From Albibacillus kandeliae (lineage in GTDB: Bacteria; Pseudomonadota; Alphaproteobacteria; Rhodobacterales; Rhodobacteraceae): a stretch of DNA of 64,000 nt. Where the stretch lies: assembly GCF_003116585.1 (NCBI RefSeq), contig NZ_QEHM01000009.1:248001-312000 (forward strand), written 5' to 3'. Below are positions 36,415-43,933 of this stretch, in pieces (position 1 is the stretch's first letter; every line of letters begins with the position of its first letter). The notes beneath the pieces were generated by a model. It was given only the letters and a program-made list of their open reading frames with translations, was not told the origin of the DNA and made no database searches. The position numbers and the translations under genes are program-made.

Positions 36415-37014
36415 TCATGCGGGGCTGGTTCCGCAGACCCAGTCGAGGGCCTCTTCCAGCCGGTCATCGCCCCAGAACAGCTCGGATCCCGCCATGAAGG
36501 AGGGGGAGCCGAAAATGCCGAGCTTGCGCGCCACGTCAGTCTCTGCGGCGAGCAGGGCGATGCCCGCCTCGCCCGAGGCTTCCTGAAGCACCGGGGCAGG
36601 GTCCTGCCCGGCGGCGGCGATGCTGGCGGAGAGGTTCGGTTCGCTGCCCGCGGGTTCGCCCTCCTGGAACCAGCGCCGGTAGGTTTCCCGGCTGTAGGCT
36701 TCACACCAGCCGTCGCGGGCGGCGATGACCGCCACCTGGTTGGCCAGCGGCAGGTGCACCAGCGGGTAGGGAGCCGGGATGCGCGCGGGCAGCCCGAAGC
36801 GGGCCGCGCGCCGTTCGATGTCGCGCCACATGTAGGCTGTCTTGTTCGGCTTGTTGGCGAAGGGGATGTTGTTCTGTTCTAGCATGATCTCGCGGACGTT
36901 GTAGGGCCTCCAGCTGACCGCGACCCCGCGCGTGGCCGCGAGGTCCGAGATGCGCATGACCGTGAGATAGGAGTAGGTGCTGCCGATCGAGTACCAGAAA
37001 TCGAGAGCTGGCAT
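36415..37014 (-). CDS. 2-hydroxychromene-2-carboxylate isomerase/DsbA-family protein
   Basis: A 199-residue thioredoxin-fold protein of the kappa-GST/HCCA isomerase group. It begins MPALDFWYSIGSTYSYL with the GSH-contact Ser in place of the CxxC of DsbA, then WRPYNVREIMLEQNN, and ends with the cis-Pro region LGIFGSPSFMAGSELFWGDDR. Members isomerise hydroxychromene carboxylate in naphthalene breakdown, but most genomic copies have unknown substrates and no degradation genes are nearby here. It sits between DUF2244 and ctaD on the minus strand. Confidence 0.87.
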   Translation of the reverse strand: MPALDFWYSIGSTYSYLTVMRISDLAATRGVAVSWRPYNVREIMLEQNNIPFANKPNKTAYMWRDIERRAARFGLPARIPAPYPLVHLPLANQVAVIAARDGWCEAYSRETYRRWFQEGEPAGSEPNLSASIAAAGQDPAPVLQEASGEAGIALLAAETDVARKLGIFGSPSFMAGSELFWGDDRLEEALDWVCGTSPA

Positions 37015-37093
37015 GTGCGTTCCCCCGTTGCGTGCCCGCCCGCGAGGATAGCGCGATTCCCGCCGGGCTCAAAACGCGGCTCCTGCAAAAGCA

Positions 37094-37119
37094 AAAGGCC
37101 CCGCGGGGGCGGGGCCTTT
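37094..37119 (-). terminator. intrinsic terminator of ctaD
   Basis: AAAGGCCCCGC and GCGGGGCCTTT form an 11-bp stem with a four-base loop; on the minus strand TTGCTTTTGC follows. It lies 20 bp beyond the ctaD stop. Confidence 0.88.
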
Positions 37120-37138
37120 CGATCTTGTCTCACTACGC

Positions 37139-38812
37139 TCAGTGCGCGTGCTGCTTGTCCCAGTCCTCGCGCTTGGGGAGGATCTCGAAGGTATGCTCCG
37201 GCGGCGGGCTGGGCAGGGTCCATTCCAGCGTGTCGGCATACTCGTTCCAGGGGTTCGCCACGGTCACCTTCGCGCCTGCGCGCAGGGTGTAGAAGATCAC
37301 CCCGAAGAAGAAGAGGAACGAGGCGAAGGAGATGAAGGCCCCGATCGACGACCAGTGGTTCCAGTAGGCGAAGGCCTCCGGGTAGTCGATGTAGCGGCGC
37401 GGCATGCCCTGACGGCCCAGGAAGTGCTGGGGGAAGAAGGTCAGGTTGGCACCGATGAACATGGTCCAGAAGTGCAGCTTGCCGGCCCATTCCGGGTACA
37501 TGCGGCCAGACATCTTGGGCAGGTAGAAGTACACGCCCGCGAAGATGGCGAAGACCGCGCCAAGGCTCATCACGTAGTGGAAGTGCGCCACGACGTAGTA
37601 GGTGTCATGGTAGTAGCGGTCCACGGCGGCCTGGCTCAGCACGATGCCGGTGACGCCACCGACGGTGAAGAGGAACAGGAAGCCGAAGGCCCAGAGCATC
37701 GGCGTCTTGAACTCGATCGAGCCGCCCCACATCGTCGCGATCCAGCTGAAGACCTTCACGCCGGTCGGCACCGCGATGACCATGGTGGCCAGCATGAAGT
37801 AGGCCTGCTGGTTCAGGGTCATGCCCACGGTGTACATGTGGTGCGCCCAGACGACGAAGCCGAGCGCGCCGATGGCGATCAGGGCCCAGACCATCGGCAG
37901 GTAGCCGAAGACCGGCTTGCGCGAGAAGGTCGCGATCACGTGGGAGATGATGCCGAAGCCCGGCAGGATGATGATGTAGACCTCGGGGTGACCGAAGAAC
38001 CAGAGGATGTGCTGGTACAGGATCGGGTCGCCGCCGCCTGCGGGGTCGAAGAAGGTGAAGCCGAAGTTACGGTCCATCAGCAGCATGGTGATCGCGCCGG
38101 CCAGAACGGGCAGGGACAGCAGGATCAGCCAGGCGGTGACAAAGACGGCCCATGCGAACAGCGGCACCTTGAACAGGGTCATGCCGGGGGCACGCATGTT
38201 CAGGAAGGTGGTGATGATGTTGATGGCGCCGAGGATCGACGAGGCACCGGAGAGGTGCACGGCGAAGATCGCGAGATCCATCGACATGCCGCCTTCCTTG
38301 ACCGAGAGCGGCGGGTAGAGCACCCAGCCCACGCCCGAGCCCATCTGGTCGTTGCCGCCGGGCGAGAAGACCGAGCAGACCGCCATGGTGGTCCCGGCGA
38401 CGTAGAGCCAGAACGACAGGTTGTTCATGCGCGGGAAGGCCATGTCCGGCGCACCGATCTGAAGCGGCATGAAGTAGTTGCCGAAACCGCCGAACAGCGC
38501 CGGGATCACCACGAAGAACATCATCAGGATGCCGTGGCCGGTGATCAGCACGTTCCAGAGATGCCCGTTCGGGGTACATTCCGCACTGGCGTTGGCAAAG
38601 AGGCGCGCCCCTTCGAGGCACATGTGCTGAACGCCCGGTTCCATCAGTTCGAGGCGCATGAACACGGTGAAGATCACCGAGATCAAGCCGATGATGGCCG
38701 CGACGACAAGGTACAGAATACCAATGTCCTTGTGGTTGGTGGACATGAACCAGCGGGTGAAGAATCCGCGGCTGTCCTCGTGGTCGTGTCCGTGAATGGC
38801 TGCGTCCGCCAT
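37139..38812 (-). CDS. ctaD: cytochrome c oxidase subunit I (aa3 type)
   Basis: The catalytic haem-copper subunit of aa3 oxidase, which reduces O2 and pumps protons. 557 residues and 12 membrane helices. It has [14 protein letters not shown] at the first helix, the haem a ligand in [10 protein letters not shown], the CuB/Tyr cross-link motif [14 protein letters not shown] (the E286-type Glu is followed by H-P-E-V-Y), the two CuB histidines in WAHHMYTVG, and haem a and a3 ligands in [13 protein letters not shown]. It is encoded alone with its own terminator, as in Rhodobacter, with ctaC/E genes elsewhere. A perfect FNR-type box lies 104 bp upstream of the start. Confidence 0.97.
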   Translation of the reverse strand: MADAAIHGHDHEDSRGFFTRWFMSTNHKDIGILYLVVAAIIGLISVIFTVFMRLELMEPGVQHMCLEGARLFANASAECTPNGHLWNVLITGHGILMMFFVVIPALFGGFGNYFMPLQIGAPDMAFPRMNNLSFWLYVAGTTMAVCSVFSPGGNDQMGSGVGWVLYPPLSVKEGGMSMDLAIFAVHLSGASSILGAINIITTFLNMRAPGMTLFKVPLFAWAVFVTAWLILLSLPVLAGAITMLLMDRNFGFTFFDPAGGGDPILYQHILWFFGHPEVYIIILPGFGIISHVIATFSRKPVFGYLPMVWALIAIGALGFVVWAHHMYTVGMTLNQQAYFMLATMVIAVPTGVKVFSWIATMWGGSIEFKTPMLWAFGFLFLFTVGGVTGIVLSQAAVDRYYHDTYYVVAHFHYVMSLGAVFAIFAGVYFYLPKMSGRMYPEWAGKLHFWTMFIGANLTFFPQHFLGRQGMPRRYIDYPEAFAYWNHWSSIGAFISFASFLFFFGVIFYTLRAGAKVTVANPWNEYADTLEWTLPSPPPEHTFEILPKREDWDKQHAH

Positions 38813-38915
38813 TGGGCACCCTCCTGCTGAACTGGCTCGGGGGCAGGACTCCTCCGTCCCGCCCTTTGTATAGGGTTTTTTTAGAGTGCGCGGAGAAGTG
38901 CATCAATGGCGGAGT

Positions 38916-38929
38916 TTGATCTGGATCAA
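38916..38929. promoter_or_regulatory. FNR/Crp-family binding site, perfect TTGAT-N4-ATCAA
   Basis: TTGATCTGGATCAA matches the FNR consensus at all ten specified positions. It is centred about 110 bp from the ctaD start on the minus strand and 119 bp from the HIT gene start on the plus strand, so it could serve either. FnrL is the usual regulator using this site in Rhodobacterales. Confidence 0.7.
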
Positions 38930-39040
38930 GATAAATTGACGCGCCCCCTTGATCCGCCGGAGGGGGCGGGATTGCGCCTTGACGGGGCGCGGGCGCCCCA
39001 TAGAAAGGAGGCAGACGCCCAGCCCGCCGGAGGATTTTGC

Positions 39041-39460
39041 ATGGCCGCCTACGATCCCGACAACATCTTCGCCAAGATCCTGCGCGGGGAGATTCCCTCG
39101 ACCCGGGTCTACGAGGACGAGGCGACGCTGGTGTTCATGGACATCATGCCGCGCGCGCCCGGCCATTGCCTCGTGATCCCGAAGACACCCTGCCGGAACC
39201 TGCTGGACGCCAGCGCCGAGCAGCTGTCCGCGGTGATCGCGACGGTGCAGAAGATGAGCCACGCGGTGATGAAGGGCCTTGGTGCCGACGGTGTGACCAT
39301 CCAGCAGTTCAACGAGGCGCCGGGCGGACAGGAGGTATTCCACCTGCATTTCCACGTGCTGCCGCGCCATGAGGGCGACAAGGTGGGCCCTCCGGGCGTG
39401 ATGGGCGACATGGCCGAGATCGCCGCCATCGCGGAGAAGATCCGCGCCGCGGTGAGCTGA
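39041..39460 (+). CDS. HIT family (Hint-type) protein
   Basis: A 139-residue nucleotide hydrolase/transferase of the HINT branch of the histidine-triad family. It has DNIFAKILRGEIPSTRVYED, FMDIMPRAPGHCLVIPK, QFNEAPGGQEVFHLHFHVLPR with the H-x-H-x-H catalytic triad. These enzymes hydrolyse AMP-lysine or nucleoside phosphoramidates. The ATG at 39041 has AGGAGG-like GCCGGAGGA about eight bases upstream. It is divergent from ctaD. Confidence 0.93.
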   Translation: MAAYDPDNIFAKILRGEIPSTRVYEDEATLVFMDIMPRAPGHCLVIPKTPCRNLLDASAEQLSAVIATVQKMSHAVMKGLGADGVTIQQFNEAPGGQEVFHLHFHVLPRHEGDKVGPPGVMGDMAEIAAIAEKIRAAVS

Positions 39461-39495
39461 CAGTCCGCGCGCGGGCCCTGACGGCAGCGCCGGTT

Positions 39496-39558
39496 TGAGT
39501 ATTTGAACAAGGGAAGAGCATGGGGCGCCATTGCTCTTCTTTCCTTTTCAAATACTCA
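39496..39558. terminator. long inverted repeat acting as probable bidirectional terminator
   Basis: TGAGTATTTGA (39496-39506) and TCAAATACTCA (39548-39558) form the base of an imperfect stem of about 28 bp, with AAGAGCA/TGCTCTT in the middle and a GCGCC core at the tip. It lies between convergent genes, and the plus strand has a T-rich 3' arm (CTTCTTTCCTTTT). Its arms match the GAGTATTTG intergenic repeat family. Confidence 0.7.
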
Positions 39559-39597
39559 CTTTATCGACGTCTGGCCCGTCGCCGCGCCGGGGTGAGG

Positions 39598-40008
39598 TCA
39601 CTCGGGTTCGGCGAAGGCGTGAAGCACCGCGCAGACATGGTCGCCGTGGCCGTCGCCGTGATGGGATTCGCAGGCATTGGCGATGCGGTCCAGTTCGCGT
39701 TCGAGCAGCCGCAACCGCGCGATCCGGTCGCGCACCGCGTCGCGCTGGCGGTGGGCGATCTCGTGCGCGGCGTTCAGCGCCTCGCCGCTGGCGCCTTCGA
39801 GCGAGATCAGCGCGGCGACATCGGCCAGCGGCAGGCCAAGGTCGCGGGAGTGGCGGATGAACAGCAGCCGCTCCAGCGCGGCGCGGTCATAGCGGCGCTG
39901 ATTGCCTTCGCTGCGCTCGGGTTCGGGCATCAGCCCCTTCGTCTCGTAGAAACGGATGGTGGGGATCTTGACCCCGGAGCGCTGCGAGAGTTCACCTATG
40001 GACAGCAT
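39598..40008 (-). CDS. MerR-family transcriptional regulator with His/Cys-rich tail
   Basis: A 136-residue regulator. The N-terminal winged helix is LSIGELSQRSGVKIPTIRFY, then ETKGLMPEPERSEGNQRRY. A coiled dimerisation helix covers about 75-110. The C-terminus ends with C-E-S-H-H-G-D-G-H-G-D-H-V-C-AVLH, which looks like a metal-binding loop of the CueR/ZntR/SoxR-type position but is longer and His-rich. Zinc or another transition metal is a plausible ligand. The ATG at 40008 has no obvious SD. No exporter gene is adjacent. Convergent with the HIT gene; divergent from the LuxR/hydrolase gene 371 bp away. Confidence 0.87.
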   Translation of the reverse strand: MLSIGELSQRSGVKIPTIRFYETKGLMPEPERSEGNQRRYDRAALERLLFIRHSRDLGLPLADVAALISLEGASGEALNAAHEIAHRQRDAVRDRIARLRLLERELDRIANACESHHGDGHGDHVCAVLHAFAEPE

Positions 40009-40379
40009 CGCGCTTGGCCTTTCCTGTTGGCTTGGGTCCGAGTCTCGCAAGTCGGGGCGGGAACCGCAAGCAAAGGGGCGGGCCGGGGAACCTTCAGTAC
40101 CCCGCGTACGTTGTTGATTTTAAAGACGTGAACGGGGGCTTCGTTCGCGAGAGAACGAAAAATGCCGCTCCGATTTCTCGAAGCGGCAGGTGTTTTAATC
40201 AATTCGGGACTGCGGATTGGGCAGTCCAGTCAAATGCATTGGTATCAATATGAGTCGCCACTCACGAAAGAAACGACAGGCAGAGGTTAGATTTTCGGCA
40301 TTTTCTGGTCATGACCCATTTGGGCTAAATCGGATGGCGGAGGGCATCGGGGCGATGCCGGCGCAAGGCGGTGGCCGGC
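40009..40379. other. 371-bp intergenic region with two stem-loops
   Basis: No convincing gene. It holds TTCGTTC-GCGAGA-GAACGAA (40140-40159) and TGCCGCT ... AGCGGCA (40163-40188) followed by GGTGTTTTAATC, which looks like an intrinsic terminator on the plus strand. A 42-codon frame at 40163 has no family signature. The region is more AT-rich than its neighbours and must contain promoters for the divergent MerR and LuxR-type genes. Confidence 0.6.
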
Positions 40380-42122
40380 GTGAGTGACGGCCCCTACAAC
40401 CCAGGCAAGACCGCCCCGGACGGCACTATCCGGGAGCGGGTGATCGCGGCGATCTACGAATCGGTGATTCGACCGGATCTCTACGACGAATTCATGGATG
40501 TATGGGGCAGCCACATCAGCCAGATCGTCGAGACGAAGGCGGATGAGGGCGGCGAGGGCGCTGTCGAGGTCGACCCCGATCTGCAGGCGCATTTCGCCCG
40601 CGCCTACGAGATTTTCGAGCAGATCGGCCGCAAGACACCCAGCGACCAGATCGGTGAGCGCATCGAGCGGGCTCCGGGGGTGGCGCTGCTGCTGGATGCC
40701 CGGGGCGAGCTGATCGCGGCGAGCCCGTCGGCGCGGGACCTGCTGGGCGGCGATCCGGCGCTCGATACCCTGCGGCGGGCGCTCGGGTCGCATTCGGCGG
40801 AGTTGCTGGGCCAGATGCTGCGGCAGGCGGATGCGGGCAACAGCACGGCGGCCCCGGTCATCCTGTGGACCGACTGGGCGCCGCGCCACCTGGTGGCGCG
40901 GATCGTCCACGCCCCGGTCCATCCGGGCAGCGGCCCGAGCCTGACCGTGGTGATCGAATCCCTCGAGTACCGGTGGAGCGACGAGGCCGAGGCCATGCTG
41001 GTCACCTCCTTCGGGCTGTCGCGGGCCGAGGTGGACCTTGTGCGTCAGCTGCTGGGCGGGCGCACGCTGCGCCAGATCGCCGAGGACAGCGGGCGCTCGG
41101 AACACACGGTGCGGAACCAGGCCAAGTCGGTTCTGGCCAAGACCGGCGCGCCGGGGCAGGTGGACCTGATCCGCATGGTGGTGTTCCTGATCCGCCCGCG
41201 CGGCGCCTCGGATGGCGCCTTTGCCGGGTTCGGGGCCTTTCCCGAGACGCTGATGAGGATGGAATCGACGGGCAAGACCGTGCAGGTCATGCAGTTCGGT
41301 CCGCGCGGCGGCCGGCCGGTGATCTTCCTGCACGGCATGATCGACGGGCTGGCGGCGGTGTTCTTCCTGCGCGAGGAATTGGCCGCGGCCAACATCCGGA
41401 TGATCGTTCCGGTGCGGCCGGGGTTCGGCAAATCGGACCCGGTGGCGCGCGGGGAGGATGCGCTGGACGTGCTGGAGGCCCATGTCCGGGAGGTGATCGA
41501 GCGGCTGTCGCTGCGCCGCCCGGTGCTGATGTGCCATCTTGCGGGCAATATCTACGGGCAGGTGATGGTCCGGCGGCTGGGCAAGCTGCTGGCGGGGCTG
41601 CTGAGCATCTCGGGCAACCCGCCGGTGACCCGGGTGAGCCAGCTGGCCCGGATGCCGCGCCGCCAGAGGGTGGTGGCCTATACCGCCCGCTTCGCGCCCG
41701 CGCTGCTGCCGACCATCCTGCGCGCCGGGATCGCGCAGGTCGACGGGCAGGGGGTGGATCATTTCCGCAAGGCGCTGTTCGCACCCGGCACCCACGACGC
41801 CGGGGTGATCGAGCGGCTGGACCTCACGGAGCTGCTGCACGCCGGGTTCCGCTTTTCGGTCGAGCAGGGGATGATCGGCTTTGCCACCGACAGCCACCTG
41901 GTGGTCTATGACTGGAGCAGGCACCTTGGCCCGCTGGAGGTGCCGGTGATCATGCTGCATGGCGAGCGCGACCCGGTGGTGCCGCCCGACAGCCTGATCG
42001 ACGCGATGGAGGGCATCCGGGGCAGCGAGGTCCGGCTGGTGCCCGAGGCGGGGCAGCTGCTGATGTACGAGCACCCGCGCATCGTGCTGGACGCGCTGGA
42101 GGAACTGCTGGCGCAGCGCTGA
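40380..42122 (+). CDS. LuxR-type HTH protein fused to a catalytically degenerate alpha/beta-hydrolase domain
   Basis: About 580 residues. An N-terminal PAS-like sensory region (about 95-195; ALLLDARGELIAASPSA) is followed by a LuxR-type HTH at about 210-265 (FGLSRAEVDLVRQLLGGRTL, then SGRSEHTVRNQAKSVLAKTG). The C-terminal half (290-575) is an alpha/beta-hydrolase fold with the oxyanion HGM near 318. The nucleophile elbow reads C-H-L-A-G, so Leu387 sits where Ser is expected; the His position in A-G-Q-L-L is Gln559; Asp531 in HGERDPVVPP is kept. A ligand-sensing rather than hydrolytic role is likely. The GTG at 40380 was chosen over the GTG at 40371 for spacing to AAGG. lipB converges on it. 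Confidence 0.82.
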   Translation: MSDGPYNPGKTAPDGTIRERVIAAIYESVIRPDLYDEFMDVWGSHISQIVETKADEGGEGAVEVDPDLQAHFARAYEIFEQIGRKTPSDQIGERIERAPGVALLLDARGELIAASPSARDLLGGDPALDTLRRALGSHSAELLGQMLRQADAGNSTAAPVILWTDWAPRHLVARIVHAPVHPGSGPSLTVVIESLEYRWSDEAEAMLVTSFGLSRAEVDLVRQLLGGRTLRQIAEDSGRSEHTVRNQAKSVLAKTGAPGQVDLIRMVVFLIRPRGASDGAFAGFGAFPETLMRMESTGKTVQVMQFGPRGGRPVIFLHGMIDGLAAVFFLREELAAANIRMIVPVRPGFGKSDPVARGEDALDVLEAHVREVIERLSLRRPVLMCHLAGNIYGQVMVRRLGKLLAGLLSISGNPPVTRVSQLARMPRRQRVVAYTARFAPALLPTILRAGIAQVDGQGVDHFRKALFAPGTHDAGVIERLDLTELLHAGFRFSVEQGMIGFATDSHLVVYDWSRHLGPLEVPVIMLHGERDPVVPPDSLIDAMEGIRGSEVRLVPEAGQLLMYEHPRIVLDALEELLAQR

Positions 42123-42126
42123 ACGG

Positions 42127-42783
42127 CTAGACCGGCTCGGGGTCGAAGACGAGGTCGAAGCTGCGCATCAACGCGACGTCGAGGTCTTCCATCGTGACCG
42201 GCAGCCCGAGATCGACGAGGCTGGTGACGCCATAGTCGGAGATGCCGCAGGGCACGATGCCCCCGAAGTGCGACAGGTCGGGGTCCACGTTGATCGAGAT
42301 GCCGTGGAAGCTGACCCATTTGCGCAGGCGGATGCCGATGGCGGCGATCTTGTCCTCGGCCTTGCCGCCGTCGGGGCGCAGGGGGCGGTCGTCGCGTTCG
42401 ATCCAGACGCCGACCCGGCCCTCGCGGATATGGCCGGTGAGGTTGAACTCGGCCAGCGCCGCGATCACCCAGGTTTCAAGCTGCTGGACAAAGCGCCGGA
42501 CGTCGCGGCCGCGGCGGCCGACGTCGAGCATGACATAGGCCACGCGCTGGCCCGGGCCGTGGTAGGTGTACTGCCCGCCGCGGCGCACCTCGTGGACGGG
42601 GAACCGGTCGGGATCGGTCAGGTCCTCGCGCCGGGCACTGGTCCCGGCAGTGTAGAGCGGGGGGTGCTCGAGCAGCCAGATGCATTCCTCGGCCTCGCCC
42701 GCGGCGATGGCGCTGGCGCGCGCTTCCATGAAGGCAAGCGCCTCGTCATAGGGGGTGAGCCCGTCGGATGTGATCCATTCCAT
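42127..42783 (-). CDS. lipB: lipoyl(octanoyl) transferase
   Basis: Transfers octanoyl groups from acyl carrier protein to lipoyl domains, the first step of lipoate synthesis. 218 residues. Family motifs: [59 protein letters not shown] with catalytic Lys155, and [16 protein letters not shown] with the acyl-thioester Cys179. No irregularities. It converges on the LuxR/hydrolase gene and may share a transcript with the DsbA-family gene upstream on the minus strand. Confidence 0.96.
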   Translation of the reverse strand: MEWITSDGLTPYDEALAFMEARASAIAAGEAEECIWLLEHPPLYTAGTSARREDLTDPDRFPVHEVRRGGQYTYHGPGQRVAYVMLDVGRRGRDVRRFVQQLETWVIAALAEFNLTGHIREGRVGVWIERDDRPLRPDGGKAEDKIAAIGIRLRKWVSFHGISINVDPDLSHFGGIVPCGISDYGVTSLVDLGLPVTMEDLDVALMRSFDLVFDPEPV

Positions 42784-42822
42784 GGGGCACAGATAGGCGC
42801 CCGCGGCGGATTCTGGAAGGGC

Positions 42823-43476
42823 TCAGGCGGCCTCGGACTGGCAACGCCGCAACAGGCCCGCGTAGGTGTCGGGGCCCTGCGCGCCGGTCACGAGGTAGCG
42901 CCCGGCAAAGACCATCGCGGGCACCCCGGAGACGCCCCTCTCGATCCAGAAGCGCTGTTTCGAGCGGGTGCGGCTTGCGTGGCTGCCGCTCTCCAGCACG
43001 TCGCGCGCGCGGGCCGGGTCCAGCCCCGCCTCGGCGGCGACCTCGACCAGCACCCCGGGGTCGGAGACGTCGCGCCCCTCGGTGAAATGCGCCGCAAAGA
43101 GGGCCTCCTTCAGCGCGGTCTGGTGTCCGTCCTCCTCGGCCCAGTCGAGCAGCTGATGGGCGCGGAAGGTGTTCCACATGCGCATCTCGGGGGTGAACCG
43201 GAAATCGAAGCCGAGGTCGGCCCCGAGCGCGGTGATCCGATCCCGCGAGGACTGGCTCTGTTCGGGCGTGGAGCCGTACTTCTGCGCGATATGCTCGCGC
43301 ATGTCCTGCCCCTCGTCGGGCATGTCGGGATTGAGTTCGAAAGGGTGCCAGCGAATCTCGGCCTCGATCCCGCTCAGTTCCTGCGCCTGAAGCAGTTGCC
43401 GGTAACCGATGATGCACCAGGGGCAGACAACGTCCGAAACGATGTCGACCCGGACCGGGGGAGCGCTCTGTGCCAT
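42823..43476 (-). CDS. DsbA-family (FrnE-like) oxidoreductase
   Basis: A 217-residue thioredoxin-fold protein with SDVVCPWCIIGYRQL, that is a C-P-W-C redox site at about residues 18-21, followed by WHPFELNPDMPDEG, the FrnE hallmark. The helical insert covers roughly 50-160, and the cis-Pro loop is RGVSGVPAMVFAG. No signal peptide is seen, so it is cytosolic. FrnE-like proteins act in polyketide isomerisation or as disulfide reductases/chaperones under oxidative stress. The ATG at 43476 was taken because it precedes the first strand. Confidence 0.9.
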   Translation of the reverse strand: MAQSAPPVRVDIVSDVVCPWCIIGYRQLLQAQELSGIEAEIRWHPFELNPDMPDEGQDMREHIAQKYGSTPEQSQSSRDRITALGADLGFDFRFTPEMRMWNTFRAHQLLDWAEEDGHQTALKEALFAAHFTEGRDVSDPGVLVEVAAEAGLDPARARDVLESGSHASRTRSKQRFWIERGVSGVPAMVFAGRYLVTGAQGPDTYAGLLRRCQSEAA

Positions 43477-43631
43477 GACAATCTCCGTTTTGCTGATGTG
43501 GGAGACCCTAGCACGGCTGCCCGGCAGAGGGGAAATCACGCCGTCGCGGAAATTCCGCGACATATCCGTCGATTTGCCTCTTCACATCCTTTTTCGCCTC
43601 GTCTATAGCCCCCTCTACCAAGCCTAGACGT

Positions 43632-43718
43632 GCGGTCGTGGCGGAATTGGTAGACGCGCAGCGTTGAGGTCGCTGTGGGGTAACACCCGTGGAAGTTCGA
43701 GTCTTCTCGACCGCACCA
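43632..43718 (+). tRNA. tRNA-Leu (anticodon GAG)
   Basis: An 87-base class II tRNA with encoded CCA. The acceptor stem is GCGGTCG / CGACCGC with A73 and CCA at 43716-43718. The D arm contains TGGCGGAATTGGTAGACGCG, and the anticodon stem is CAGCG / CGCTG with loop TTGAGGT, giving GAG at 43666-43668. The long variable arm is TGGGGTAACACCC-type and the T arm contains GTTCGAG-TC. It reads CUC and CUU codons. It lies between the DsbA-family and Na/Pi transporter genes; no attachment-site duplication is seen downstream. Confidence 0.96.
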
Positions 43719-43933
43719 TACACTCTCCCGCTGCGGCGTGGCCTTTCCCGAAATATGTGACAGATCAGTGCGATGGCGTTCGCATGGATGGCCGCATGGC
43801 CCGCTGGCTCTGGTGTTCCAGATTCGGGCTTCACTCTCCTTCCATCGCTTGCTCGGTTCTCGCTCGGTTTCGGAGAGCGGGATCGGGGTATGGCGCAGGG
43901 ACTGGGTGATGGGGGAAGGCCGGTCGCCAGCGG

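Noticed and set aside
40163-40291. 42-codon open frame in the MerR-LuxR gap
   Set aside because: No family signature, only a weak upstream GAGA, and it overlaps a stem-loop that explains the sequence better.
43632-43933. tRNA-Leu as a possible integration site
   Set aside because: No integrase, no repeat of the tRNA 3' end downstream and no change of gene content; the following gene is an ordinary transporter.
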